A stretch of DNA of 64,000 nucleotides from Rhodobacteraceae bacterium REDSEA-S34_B6 (GCA_001627925.1 LUQC01000102.1:64152-128151); one strand, 5' to 3'. Shown: positions 21,543 to 31,053, numbered from the stretch's first letter. Program-made: numbers and translations. Notes: generated from the letters alone by a model not told the origin.

Positions 21543-22706
21543 TTAGCTAACAGGCATTCTTTTCTCAATTATCTCTGCCCACCAACTGCATCCAATCGAT
21601 ATTGCTTCATCATTAAAATTATAATTGGGATTATGTACAGGAGCACTGTCTCCGTTACCAATCAAAATATATGCACCTGGCCTTTCAATGGTCATATATG
21701 AGAAGTCTTCACCGCCCATTACTAGAGGCGCCTCTTCACAATAGCCACTAACAGATTTTGCAACAGAAGCGGCAAACTCAGTTTGATCAACTGAATTTGT
21801 CATTACTGGGTAACCTCTGGTATAGACTGGATCTACATTTGCTCCAAATACGTCACCTGTCTTTCGTGCAATTTCTTCTAATCTCTTCTCAGCAAGATCT
21901 CTGGTCTCATCGGACAGCGTTCGGACAGTTCCTTTTAGTACAACGGTTTGAGGGATAACATTGAAAGCTGTTGAGGATGTCTCAAATGAAGTGACCGAAA
22001 CTACAATTTGATCTGTCGGGTCGGCATTTCGACTAACAATAGATTGTAATGCAATTACTATATGAGATCCGACAATTATTGGATCAACTGCTATTTGCGG
22101 TTTGGCGGCATGTCCCCCAAGCCCATTGATTGTAATTTCAAAAAAATCAGAGGCTGCAAAAAAAGGTCCCGGTCTTATAGCAAATTTGCCAATTTCTAGA
22201 TCTGGCCAATTATGCATGCCATAAACTTCTTGTATACCAAAACGCTCCATTAATCCGTCTTCACACATTTCCCGACCACCACCGCCGCCCTCTTCGGCTG
22301 GTTGAAAAATGACCACTGCCGTACCATCAAAATTCCGTGTTTCAGCTAGATATTTAGCTGCTCCGAGAAGCATTGCTGTGTGACCGTCGTGACCACATGC
22401 ATGCATCGCCCCATTAACCTTTGACGCATAAGATAAACCAGTCGCTTCATCAATTGGCAAAGCATCCATATCAGCGCGAAGTCCAATTACACTATTTTTG
22501 GTATTCACTTTTCCATGAATTACGCCAACTACACCAGTTCTTCCCAAGCCAAAAACTACATCGTCACAGCCGAATGATTTCAGTTTTTGCTCCACAATTT
22601 GAGACGTTCTATGTGTTTCAAATAATATTTCAGGATTAGCATGTAAATCATGACGCCATTCGGTAATTTCCTCGTGCAACTCTGCAAAGCGGTTCTTTAC
22701 TGGCAT
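21543..22706 (-). CDS. M20-family amidohydrolase (hippurate hydrolase / N-acyl-amino-acid hydrolase type)
   Basis: The start at 22706 is set by AAGGA six bases upstream; the open frame extends 33 bases further and would overlap the transporter gene. The 387-residue product shows RHDLHANPE, HACGHDGHTAMLLGAA with metal-binding Cys/His residues, FQPAEEGGGG with the catalytic Glu, the dimerisation domain, and MGGEDFSYM near the end. Such enzymes cleave N-acyl or aminoacyl amides. It follows the peptide ABC ATPase gene by 20 bases, so it probably processes an imported peptide or conjugate; the substrate is not determinable. Confidence 0.88.
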   Translation of the reverse strand: MPVKNRFAELHEEITEWRHDLHANPEILFETHRTSQIVEQKLKSFGCDDVVFGLGRTGVVGVIHGKVNTKNSVIGLRADMDALPIDEATGLSYASKVNGAMHACGHDGHTAMLLGAAKYLAETRNFDGTAVVIFQPAEEGGGGGREMCEDGLMERFGIQEVYGMHNWPDLEIGKFAIRPGPFFAASDFFEITINGLGGHAAKPQIAVDPIIVGSHIVIALQSIVSRNADPTDQIVVSVTSFETSSTAFNVIPQTVVLKGTVRTLSDETRDLAEKRLEEIARKTGDVFGANVDPVYTRGYPVMTNSVDQTEFAASVAKSVSGYCEEAPLVMGGEDFSYMTIERPGAYILIGNGDSAPVHNPNYNFNDEAISIGCSWWAEIIEKRMPVS

Positions 22707-22726
22707 AAAAAATCCTTTTAAATTGA

Positions 22727-24556
22727 TCAATACCCGCAATCAGAGGTTAGAACAAAATGCCCTTCAGTTACCTCTTTGTATTTCGGTTTTTCAGCTTCGT
22801 AATCAAGTGGATGGATTGGAGATGGTATTTGCTTAAATTTCAAATCACCTTCTAAAACCTTTTTTGACGGGTCTACTATGGGAACAGCACTCATGAGTGC
22901 TTTTGTGTAAGCGTGCTGTGGGTTACTGAATACTGCTTGTCTAGAACCAATTTCTACCAACCGACCTAGATACATTACGCCAACATCGTGGCTGACGCGT
23001 TCTACAACGGCCATATCATGGCTTATGAATAAGAAACTTAGTTCTAACTCCGATTGCAATTCCATCATTAAATTAAGAACTTGTGCTTGAACTGATACAT
23101 CTAATGCGCTCACTGCTTCGTCAGCAATTATTAATTTTGGGTTCAAAGCTAGGGCCCTAGCTATTGCAACGCGCTGTCTTTGCCCCCCCGATAGCTCGTG
23201 CGGATAGCGGCGTAAAAAGCTCTTTGGTAGTTCAACACGCTCGAAAAGGCCCTCAACTCGTTCCTCGATCGAACTTTCATCCATAGTTGAAAAGTTTCGC
23301 ATTGGCTCCGCAACTTGATCCAGAAGCAACATTTGCGGATCGAGTGACGCAAAAGGATCCTGAAAAACCATTTGCATATCACTTCGGATATTACGAAGTT
23401 CGTCTTTGGGAAGTTTAAGCACATCTTTTCCTGCCATGCGCACTTCACCTGACAAGGGCTCAACAAGTCGTAAAAGCGACCTGCCAACAGTTGATTTGCC
23501 ACAGCCTGATTCCCCGACGAGCGCCAGAGTACAACCACGTTTAATCGAAAAAGAAACATCTTCGACGGCATGAACTTGCGCAACTGTCCTTCGAAGAAGA
23601 CCACCGGCGACTGGAAACCTTGTGACTAAATTTTTTACTTCCAGCAAAACCTCATCAGTGCCAACCAGTGGCTTAGAGCTTTTCTTACTTTCGCCTAGCA
23701 GTTTCATGGGTTCGGGATATTTTTTTCCCAACATTTCCCCGAGCTTTGGCACCGCTGAAAGCAACGATTTGGTGTAATCATGCTGCGGATTCTCGAAGAC
23801 GTCTATAACATTACCTTCCTCAACTTTGTTTCCACGGTACATTACGACAACTCGATCCGCCATTTGTGCAACAACTGCCATATCGTGAGTAATGAACATT
23901 ACAGCAGTTCCGGTTTCTCTTTTCAAACGATCAATTAATGCTAAAATCTCCGCCTGAATAGTAACATCAAGAGCAGTTGTCGGCTCGTCAGCAATCAGTA
24001 ACCTTGGCTCACATGCTAAAGCCATAGCAATCACAACCCGCTGCCGCATTCCACCCGACAGCTCGTGGGGATACTGTTTTAATCTCTTTTCAGGCTCTGG
24101 TATTCTTACCTGATCTAATAGTTCAATTGCTCTTGATCTTGCCTGCTGTTTAGATAAATTTTTGTGCAAACGTAGCCCTTCGGTAAGCTGTCTGCCAATT
24201 GTGAATACGGGATTTAGTGCTGTCATTGGCTCCTGAAATATCATTCCAATTTCATTGCCTCTGGTATGCCGCATGGATTTTTGACTAGCGTTGGCTAAAT
24301 CTATTTGACCGCCGACTTGCTTTTCAAAATTAAGTTCACCGCCCTGAATTTTCCCTCCACCAAATTCTACAAGACGCATCATTGATAGTGATGACACAGA
24401 TTTTCCAGAGCCAGACTCACCAACTACACAAACTGTCTCGCCCGGATAAATGGAAAAAGAAACATCTTCTACCCCTGTAACCGTTCCATCTTTTGTCTCA
24501 AAAACTACTTTAAGATTTTTAAATTCGGCAATTGGTGCTTTGTCATCATCTAACAT
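22727..24556 (-). CDS. Dipeptide/oligopeptide ABC transporter, fused ATP-binding protein (DppD-DppF type)
   Basis: Two complete ABC ATPase modules lie in one 609-residue chain. Module 1 has GESGSGKSVSS, LSGGMRQRVVIAMAL and LLIADEPTTALD. Module 2 (from about residue 300) has GESGCGKSTVGRSL, LSGGQRQRVAIARAL and LIIADEAVSALD. Each ends with the oligopeptide C-terminal extension. This fused form powers peptide importers. The gene is divergent from the binding protein and permeases that start at 24882, a split layout with a shared 325-base control region. Confidence 0.93.
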   Translation of the reverse strand: MLDDDKAPIAEFKNLKVVFETKDGTVTGVEDVSFSIYPGETVCVVGESGSGKSVSSLSMMRLVEFGGGKIQGGELNFEKQVGGQIDLANASQKSMRHTRGNEIGMIFQEPMTALNPVFTIGRQLTEGLRLHKNLSKQQARSRAIELLDQVRIPEPEKRLKQYPHELSGGMRQRVVIAMALACEPRLLIADEPTTALDVTIQAEILALIDRLKRETGTAVMFITHDMAVVAQMADRVVVMYRGNKVEEGNVIDVFENPQHDYTKSLLSAVPKLGEMLGKKYPEPMKLLGESKKSSKPLVGTDEVLLEVKNLVTRFPVAGGLLRRTVAQVHAVEDVSFSIKRGCTLALVGESGCGKSTVGRSLLRLVEPLSGEVRMAGKDVLKLPKDELRNIRSDMQMVFQDPFASLDPQMLLLDQVAEPMRNFSTMDESSIEERVEGLFERVELPKSFLRRYPHELSGGQRQRVAIARALALNPKLIIADEAVSALDVSVQAQVLNLMMELQSELELSFLFISHDMAVVERVSHDVGVMYLGRLVEIGSRQAVFSNPQHAYTKALMSAVPIVDPSKKVLEGDLKFKQIPSPIHPLDYEAEKPKYKEVTEGHFVLTSDCGY

Positions 24557-24881
24557 TTTTGTTCCTAACTAGACCAAAGCAGCGTTGCTTAAAGATGCTA
24601 TTCTTGTCAACATCAATAATTTCAAAATAACACCAATTATTAGCTCGTTCTTAACATTAAAAAAACTGTTCAGTTCAGTTTCTAAATTGAAAATTTTAAA
24701 AAGTTTCAAAAAAAATGCACAAAATTTCAGCTTTCTCTTGCATTTTTTGAAAACTCTGCTTCCATTATGACTTCGGGGAGAGTTTCACACAAAATTATGG
24801 TTTCCCTATATGTAAGGAAAAATGATCTTGAATTAACAATGGTCGTGCTTCTAATTACAGTTTAAAAATAAGGAGAATAAA
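24557..24881. other. Divergent control region of the peptide transporter
   Basis: No gene is present. The region is AT-rich and must hold promoters for both directions, but I could not place convincing -35/-10 pairs. An imperfect inverted repeat lies at 24702-24755: AGTTTC-A8-TGC against GCA-T6-GAAAACT with about 21 bases between, which may be an operator or an RNA hairpin. A good ribosome site (AGGAG) precedes ATG 24882. Confidence 0.4.
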
Positions 24882-26579
24882 ATGAAAATTAAGTCTTTAG
24901 CACTGGGTGTCGCTGGAGCTATTGCCCTTGGGTCGTCAGCCTTTGCTGATCGTGGTTCCGATGGCAATGTCGGTATAATATACTGGCAAGCTCCCTCAAT
25001 CCTGAACCCATATCTATCAGGCGGAACAAAAGATATTGAGTCCTCAAGTATGGTTATTGAAGCACTTGCAGGTTACGACAATAACGGAGCAATGTTTCCT
25101 CGACTGGCGACGGAGGTTCCTACCGTCGGCAATGGTGGCATAAGTTCAGATCTGAAATCAATTACCTGGAATCTAAAACCTGGCATACTTTGGTCAGATG
25201 GCACCCCATTTACGTCTGCTGACGTTCTTTTTACATATGATTATTGTATGGGAGAAGCTGGATGCTACCAAGAAGCAAAATTTGAAGGTGTCACTAATGT
25301 AGAAGCGCTAGACGACCTTACCGTAAAAATCTCTTTTGCAGATCCAATGCCTAATCCATATGGACCGTTCGTTGGATCACAAACGCCAATCTTACAGCAA
25401 GCACAATTTGAAAACTGCACCGGTACACGGCGTCAGGAATGTACGGAAGAAAATTTTGGCCCCATAGGTACTGGACCATTTGTTGTAACAGAATTCAAAC
25501 CAAATGATGTTATACAGCTTAAAGCAAATGACAATTACAGAGATCCTAGCAAACCAGCTTTCGCAACTATGGTTTTCAAAGGTGGTGGCGACGCTGCTGC
25601 AGCTGGTAGAGCCGTTATGGAAACCGGAGAGTACGATTACGGCTGGAACTTACAGCTAGCTCCAGAAGTTATTAACCAAATGGCTTCTGCCGGAAAAGGT
25701 CAACCGCTTGCTGCTTTCGGTACTGCAGTTGAGCGATTAGAAATGAACATGACTGATCCATCACCAAACTTGGACGCTGATACTAGATCAACTAGAAAAG
25801 CTCTACACCCATTTCTTAGTGATATTAATGTTAGAAAAGCCTTATCAATGGCTATAGATCGGACCCTACTCACCGAGATCGGTTATGGAGTTGCAGGTAA
25901 ACCAACTTGTAACCTTGTACCTGGTCCTGAACTATATGCTTCAGATAATACTGGCTGTCTAACACAGGATATTGAAGGGGCAAAAGCATTGCTAGAAGGT
26001 GCAGGCTGGAAGGCAGGAGCAGATGGAGTGAGAACGAAAGATGGAATGAGACTTTCTGTACTTTATCAAACTTCGACTAACGCTGTTCGCCAGGATTATC
26101 AGGCCCTGATTAAAGAGTGGTGGGGACAGATTGGAGTTGAAACTGAGCTGAGAAACCTCAATGCATCTGTGTTCTTTGGAGGCGATCCTGCTTCACCTGA
26201 CACATATCAAAAATTCTATGCAGACATTGAAATGTATACAAACATTTTTGATGGCACGGATCCTCAAGCTTATCTTTCGGCATACAGATGTGGAAATGAA
26301 CCAAGCCCTGAAAATGGATGGGCTGGAGAAAATATCAATAGATATTGTGACCCAGCGTATGACAAATTATTGGACGAGTTGAAAATGACTGCTGATCTCG
26401 AAAAAAGAGGTGAAATTGGTAGGAAACTCAATGATATGCTTACTAAAGATAGCTATACAATCGTTCCATTAACATGGCGTGGTAGAGTTTCTGCACGTTC
26501 CAATTCACTTGGTGGAGTTGTTCTCAATACATGGGACACAGAGTTATGGAATGTAGAAGACTGGTATCGAATTGACTAA
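24882..26579 (+). CDS. Peptide ABC transporter, periplasmic substrate-binding protein (DppA/OppA family)
   Basis: A signal peptide (MKIKSLALGVAGAIALGSSAFA) is followed by an SBP family 5 protein: 565 residues in total, with IIYWQAPSILNPYLSGGTKD, WSDGTPFTSADVLFTYDY and FGPIGTGPFVVTEFKPND. Cysteine-containing stretches (DYCMGEAGCY; NCTGTRRQEC) suggest disulfides in the periplasm. It delivers peptides or similar solutes to the permeases encoded downstream. AGGAG lies six bases before the ATG. A GC-rich hairpin separates it from the permease genes, probably allowing higher expression of the binding protein. Confidence 0.93.
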   Translation: MKIKSLALGVAGAIALGSSAFADRGSDGNVGIIYWQAPSILNPYLSGGTKDIESSSMVIEALAGYDNNGAMFPRLATEVPTVGNGGISSDLKSITWNLKPGILWSDGTPFTSADVLFTYDYCMGEAGCYQEAKFEGVTNVEALDDLTVKISFADPMPNPYGPFVGSQTPILQQAQFENCTGTRRQECTEENFGPIGTGPFVVTEFKPNDVIQLKANDNYRDPSKPAFATMVFKGGGDAAAAGRAVMETGEYDYGWNLQLAPEVINQMASAGKGQPLAAFGTAVERLEMNMTDPSPNLDADTRSTRKALHPFLSDINVRKALSMAIDRTLLTEIGYGVAGKPTCNLVPGPELYASDNTGCLTQDIEGAKALLEGAGWKAGADGVRTKDGMRLSVLYQTSTNAVRQDYQALIKEWWGQIGVETELRNLNASVFFGGDPASPDTYQKFYADIEMYTNIFDGTDPQAYLSAYRCGNEPSPENGWAGENINRYCDPAYDKLLDELKMTADLEKRGEIGRKLNDMLTKDSYTIVPLTWRGRVSARSNSLGGVVLNTWDTELWNVEDWYRID

Positions 26580-26588
26580 TTGAAAATG

Positions 26589-26612
26589 GCGCCGGCGCGA
26601 AAGCGCCGGCGT
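26589..26612 (+). terminator. Intercistronic GC hairpin after the binding-protein gene
   Basis: GCCGGCGC and GCGCCGGC form a perfect 8-bp stem, extendable by a C-G and a G-T pair, closed by a GAAA tetraloop and followed by a short T run (TTTT). It lies ten bases after the stop codon. In ABC operons such hairpins trim or stabilise the upstream message, so partial termination is inferred. Confidence 0.7.
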
Positions 26613-26633
26613 GCTTTTAGAAAGACTCCATAA

Positions 26634-27641
26634 ATGTTAACCTATATTGTTCGGCGTTTGCTTCTGGCGATACCCACGTTGCTGTTTATAGCTGCGTGTA
26701 TTTTTTTGTTATTAAATTTGGCACCGAATGATCCAATGGCACAAGTGCCAATGACAATACCTCCTGACGTCAAAGAAAAAATGAGAGAGGCCTTAGGACT
26801 AGGACAACCTTTACACGTTCAGTTTTTAAAATGGGTTATCCAATTTTTTTGGGTCGAACCTCAAGTTTTTGTTGATTACCTTTTCAACACATCATTTTCT
26901 GAAGGTAAACAGCGGATATTCAGTTGGCAAACTAGAAGTCCCGTAATGGATATTGTGGTCCAACGATTACCACAAACTCTGTGGGTCGTTGGTATGTCTT
27001 ATATCGTAGGTATTTTAATCGCCCTACCAATTGGGATCTACTCTGCATATCGGCAGTATTCTGTCTTTGACCAAGTCGGAACTTTTGTTACAATGGTAGG
27101 CTATTCTGTACCGCCTTTTTTTAGCGGCGTATTTGTTATTGTTCTTTTTTCTGTGCAACTTGGATGGCTTCCCTCTGTTTACGACACATTGCATGAGGTG
27201 GTCGATTGGGAAACATTCAAGTTTCAATTTCGGCAAATGATCATGCCAGTAATGGTGCTAGCTCTTCAAACAACAGCTCAAATAAGTCGGTTTATGCGCT
27301 CGTCGATGCTAGACAATTTGAACCAAGACTATGTCAGGACGGCGAGAGCAAAAGGATTAAGTGAGTGGACGGTAGTCGCAATACATGTGTTAAGGAACTC
27401 TATGATACCAGTGGTCACAGTAATTGCTCTAGGTATTCCAAGTATTTTTGGTGGTGCAATTATCACAGAGCAGGTATTTAAAGTAAACGGAATTGGTCAG
27501 CAGTTAATCAACGCGATATATGCCAATGACTTACCAACTGTACAGACCATCACCTTCATGTTTGCTGTTCTGATTGTAGTATTTAATTTGATAGCTGACA
27601 TTCTTTATGGAATTTTAGATCCAAGGATCCGATATGACTGA
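26634..27641 (+). CDS. Peptide ABC transporter permease (DppB type)
   Basis: This 335-residue inner-membrane permease has about six transmembrane segments. The first segment (RRLLLAIPTLLFIAACIFLL) is followed by the family motif NDPMAQVP, and the EAA loop reads YVRTARAKGLSEWTVVAIHV near residue 233. It forms the translocation channel with the DppC-type protein, whose gene overlaps its end by 8 bases. The operon order binding protein-permease-permease is standard; the ATPase gene lies divergently. Confidence 0.93.
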   Translation: MLTYIVRRLLLAIPTLLFIAACIFLLLNLAPNDPMAQVPMTIPPDVKEKMREALGLGQPLHVQFLKWVIQFFWVEPQVFVDYLFNTSFSEGKQRIFSWQTRSPVMDIVVQRLPQTLWVVGMSYIVGILIALPIGIYSAYRQYSVFDQVGTFVTMVGYSVPPFFSGVFVIVLFSVQLGWLPSVYDTLHEVVDWETFKFQFRQMIMPVMVLALQTTAQISRFMRSSMLDNLNQDYVRTARAKGLSEWTVVAIHVLRNSMIPVVTVIALGIPSIFGGAIITEQVFKVNGIGQQLINAIYANDLPTVQTITFMFAVLIVVFNLIADILYGILDPRIRYD

Positions 27642-28545
27642 AAATGTCCAGAACAGTACATTCGAGACGACAAATAATAAATGGTTAGATGTCTGGAATG
27701 AGTTCAAAAATCACAAAGGCGCATTAGCAGGGGCTATTATTTTCGCGCTGATTGTAATTCTCGTACTACTTGGCCCTTTTGTTTGGCCATACGAAGCGAA
27801 TGGAATTAATATTCGAATAAGAAACCAAGGCCCGAGCCTAGCTCATCCATTAGGAACCGATCAATTAGGCAGAGATACCTTAGCGAGGATCATGGCTGGG
27901 GGACGAACATCGATTACTGTAGGCCTGACGGCAATGCTGCTTTCGTTATTCTTGGGCACTTTAATTGGTGTGGTTGCAGGCTATTTTAAAAAACTTGATA
28001 GTGCATTGATGCGGTTCACAGACCTATTTTTATCGCTACCACTTCTACCATTACTTTTGGTAATGATGCTCTTGTTTAGAGAGCCTCTAAGCACTTCTTT
28101 TGGTCCGGAAAGAGGAATGTTCATTCTAATAGTTGTATCAATCGGTATAACTAGCTGGATGCCTACAGCTAGGATCGTAAGAGGTGATGTATTGGCGATC
28201 AAAGAACGAGAGTTTATTCTCGCAGCCCGCTCAATCGGCGGCACCGACACAAAAATCATTTTCCGCCATATTCTGCCGAATGTGCTGTCTCCGATAATGG
28301 TATCAGCGACACTGGGAATCGCGAATGCAATAATAACAGAAAGTGCACTTTCGTTCCTTGGACTCGGTTTCCCTCCTGATTTTCCTACTTGGGGTAGGCT
28401 TCTCAATGATGCGGTTGATTATCTTCAGCAATTTCCTGAGCGTGTGTTTTGGCCTGGACTTGCCATATCTCTCACCGTTTTAAGTATTAATTACTTAGGT
28501 GATGGCTTAAGAGATGCATTAGACCCAAGAATTAGAGGAAGATAA
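27634..28545 (+). CDS. Peptide ABC transporter permease (DppC type)
   Basis: The second channel subunit has 303 residues. It begins with a cytoplasmic N-terminus (WLDVWNEFKNHKGALAG), then HPLGTDQLGRDTLARIMAGG, a membrane core, the EAA loop REFILAARSIGGTDTKIIFR and the end ALDPRIRGR. The start overlaps the previous gene by 8 bases and has AAGGA at normal distance, indicating translational coupling. No further transporter gene follows. Confidence 0.93.
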   Translation: MTENVQNSTFETTNNKWLDVWNEFKNHKGALAGAIIFALIVILVLLGPFVWPYEANGINIRIRNQGPSLAHPLGTDQLGRDTLARIMAGGRTSITVGLTAMLLSLFLGTLIGVVAGYFKKLDSALMRFTDLFLSLPLLPLLLVMMLLFREPLSTSFGPERGMFILIVVSIGITSWMPTARIVRGDVLAIKEREFILAARSIGGTDTKIIFRHILPNVLSPIMVSATLGIANAIITESALSFLGLGFPPDFPTWGRLLNDAVDYLQQFPERVFWPGLAISLTVLSINYLGDGLRDALDPRIRGR

Positions 28546-28584
28546 GGCTAGAAAAGACCTACGTTTTGAAATTATTACAAAAGG

Positions 28585-28604
28585 CCCAATATTTTTTTGG
28601 GTTT
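28585..28604 (+). terminator. Weak terminator after the permease operon
   Basis: CCCAA-N7-TTGGG followed by TTT lies 40 bases after the last permease stop. The stem is short and the T run brief, so this is only a plausible terminator. Confidence 0.4.
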
Positions 28605-28712
28605 AAAAAAAAGTTAGAAAAAATTTTAAAGTAAAATAATCTATTAAGAATATTATCCCTGTAAAACACTAAATTTAAAACAATTACTGAATTGATATCA
28701 TTTTATTAGATC

Positions 28713-28737
28713 CCTATTAGAAAATTGTTCTAATAGG
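28713..28737 (+). promoter_or_regulatory. Perfect palindrome in front of the YeeE/YedE gene
   Basis: CCTATTAGAA and TTCTAATAGG form a 10-bp perfect inverted repeat around AATTG. The right arm runs into the ribosome site AGGA (28735-28738) of the next gene, so a bound repressor, or the RNA hairpin itself, would block expression. Transporters of this family are targets of ArsR-type sulfide/persulfide repressors (BigR/SqrR) in other alphaproteobacteria; linking this site to such a regulator is inference. Confidence 0.6.
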
Positions 28738-28745
28738 AAAAGATT

Positions 28746-29825
28746 TTGGGTGATTTGATAAATTTAGACATTGTGGACTCACGACAGGCGTCCGTTTACT
28801 TTGGAATATTTATTGGCGCGTGCTTTGGCATTTTAGCACATAGAACGAAATTTTGTTTTAGAAGTGCATTTATTGTTGAAAGACCTACTCAGGAAACCGC
28901 AATTTGGATGTCTGCATTGATCACGGCATTAGCAGGCACACAACTTATTATATTTCTAGGGTTTATAAGTTTTAATGAGCACCGATTTTTCCAAAATGAG
29001 TTGCCATGGCTTGCACTAATTTTGGGCGGATTTCTTTTTGGTTCAGGGATGGTTTTAACACGGGGCTGTGTATCACGGCTGACAGTATTAGCTGGTACCG
29101 GTAATTTAAGAGCGGCAATGGTACTCTTAATTTTTGGTATCGTAGCTCACGCAAGCTTGAAAGGTGTCATATCTGAGCCAATTATTTTCATAAAAACAAT
29201 AACGTTAAATACTGAGAAGTTCACAAACTCCATATCTATTTTAATAATTAAAGTCGCTTTATCTCTGACACTAACTTTGTTTTGTGCTTTGCTTATTATA
29301 CGAACTAAACCAAAATTAATTAAACTTCTGTTAGCCTCCGTTATCGGTTTGCTTATACCACTATCATGGGCCGGAACTGGCTTTATTTTATACGATGAAT
29401 TTGACCCAATCGCGTTTGAAAGCCTTTCATACACAAAACCGTATGCAGATACTCTGTTCTGGATCGTAGCTTCCAGCGCGATACAACCAAATTTTGGGGT
29501 CGGCTTAGTTGGCGGTACAGTATGTGGCTCCATTGTAACATCACTAATTACAAGAGAGTTCAAAATTGAGACTTTTGAATCTACTGCTCAAACGACACGA
29601 TACTTCATTGGTGCCACAATGATGGGCGTTGGCGGTGTTTTGGCAGGGGGTTGCACAATTGGAGCAGGTCTGGCCGGATTGCCGTCATTGGCACTAACTA
29701 CAATTTTAGCTACAGTTTCAATTATATTGGGAGGTTTAGCATGTAAGTATGCATTAGCATCTACAGCATTTTTGAACGTATACGCCGGATCATTAGATAG
29801 ACAAGCCCAACCACAGGCAAAGTGA
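28746..29825 (+). CDS. YeeE/YedE family sulfur-compound transporter
   Basis: This 359-residue polytopic membrane protein has the family cysteine motifs RTKFCFRSAF (near residue 33), LTRGCVSRLTVLAGTGNLRA (near 105) and LAGGCTIGAGLAGLPSLALT (near 300). YeeE/YedE (TsuA) proteins import thiosulfate through cysteine relays, so sulfur-compound uptake is likely. The start is TTG at 28746, chosen because AGGA lies seven bases upstream and no ATG is available. Its 3' end overlaps the convergent DUF3422 gene by 65 bases. A perfect palindrome directly upstream suggests dedicated control. Confidence 0.85.
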   Translation: MGDLINLDIVDSRQASVYFGIFIGACFGILAHRTKFCFRSAFIVERPTQETAIWMSALITALAGTQLIIFLGFISFNEHRFFQNELPWLALILGGFLFGSGMVLTRGCVSRLTVLAGTGNLRAAMVLLIFGIVAHASLKGVISEPIIFIKTITLNTEKFTNSISILIIKVALSLTLTLFCALLIIRTKPKLIKLLLASVIGLLIPLSWAGTGFILYDEFDPIAFESLSYTKPYADTLFWIVASSAIQPNFGVGLVGGTVCGSIVTSLITREFKIETFESTAQTTRYFIGATMMGVGGVLAGGCTIGAGLAGLPSLALTTILATVSIILGGLACKYALASTAFLNVYAGSLDRQAQPQAK

Positions 29826-31053
29826 TAATCGAAGTTAAAAACCCCTCTGTTACTGAATAGTTCTCTGCGAGAGGGTACAGCAAATACGACACCAAGGATA
29901 CCGCATAATAACTTATAGCAACCACCGACAGACCTTCTACTGTCTTTTGTAACCGTAGCTGTAAATCTGCTCTCCTATCCATACTAGTAAGCAAAGCTTG
30001 ATTTTGAGCAGACCTTTCGACGTCCACTCTGGTTCGCAGCAAATCACCGGCTCGAATAGCTCTGTCAGCCAGATTTCCCAATCTAACACGACTAGATTTA
30101 ACTGTCCTCATCGCTGGATCATAACGTCTCATCATAAATTCCGAAAACGTCTGACGTCCCTTAAACCTTTCCTCTCTTAAAACCCTAATCCTCTGATGAA
30201 CAATCGCCTCATATGCCTCAGTTGCGCCTAAACGAAAAGATGCTGCTGCTGATAAAGTTTCCAGTTCAGTGGAAACTTTCAACAAATTATCTAAAGTAAC
30301 TTCCGCAGCCACTTTACCGTCGTTCATATCACTCATTATGTGGGATAACTCTGTATCAATATTACCCATTTGCCTTGCCATACTACGCACTCGAGCAAAG
30401 CCCAGCATTGACATGGATTTATACATTTCAATTTCACATAGACGCTGAATAATCCTACCAACCCGTCGTTCATCAGTTAGTGGATCAACAAAAAGGACGA
30501 ATCGTTGATGACCTACTTCATCTATTCTAAAGTCTGAAGCCACAACCGCTGACCCATCTAAAACTTTACTTACTGCAAGACTCTCCGGTACGAACCAATT
30601 AGCTAATTTTTTTGAGATAATCTCGCTACTGTTTTCTTGATCACTCATATTTTCAAGACGCAAATTCACCGATGTTATCCGAAGCGATGACAGGGACTCT
30701 AACCAATCTTTTGGAAAAGCATCGAAACAAATACCATCAAAAGGCTTTTCAGATAAATTGTTTAAAAATATCGTATATGTAACAAATTCCGTGTGAGCTT
30801 CCCATTTAAGTTTAAAACGACCTAAATCACCAAAATAATGAGTAGCATCTTCCTTTGGATGTGGAGCACCAAACCTATCAAGCAGCTCGATTAAATTTTT
30901 TCTATCTCCACTTCTATCTCTCTGGGCAGCATTTTCAGGCTCTTTCAATGCCAAAAACGCAACCATCCCAGGTGCCGAGTGAAACGGAAACGGACGGGCG
31001 TGAAGCTCATTAGCTAATTGATACCTTTGCGCGTGATCTGCAATAAGTGTCAA
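29761..31053 (-). CDS. DUF3422 family membrane protein
   Basis: This 430-residue protein begins RYQLANELHARPFPFHSAPG, the DUF3422 signature. The body is soluble and helix-rich. Two hydrophobic segments close the C-terminus (VVAISYYAVSLVSYLLYPLA; SIITLPVVGLVYLMI), suggesting membrane anchoring. The start is TTG at 31053, supported by AGGA seven bases upstream; no ATG is in range. The function is unknown in the family. The last 65 bases overlap the convergent YeeE gene. Confidence 0.82.
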   Translation of the reverse strand: MTLIADHAQRYQLANELHARPFPFHSAPGMVAFLALKEPENAAQRDRSGDRKNLIELLDRFGAPHPKEDATHYFGDLGRFKLKWEAHTEFVTYTIFLNNLSEKPFDGICFDAFPKDWLESLSSLRITSVNLRLENMSDQENSSEIISKKLANWFVPESLAVSKVLDGSAVVASDFRIDEVGHQRFVLFVDPLTDERRVGRIIQRLCEIEMYKSMSMLGFARVRSMARQMGNIDTELSHIMSDMNDGKVAAEVTLDNLLKVSTELETLSAAASFRLGATEAYEAIVHQRIRVLREERFKGRQTFSEFMMRRYDPAMRTVKSSRVRLGNLADRAIRAGDLLRTRVDVERSAQNQALLTSMDRRADLQLRLQKTVEGLSVVAISYYAVSLVSYLLYPLAENYSVTEGFLTSIITLPVVGLVYLMIRRIRSKML

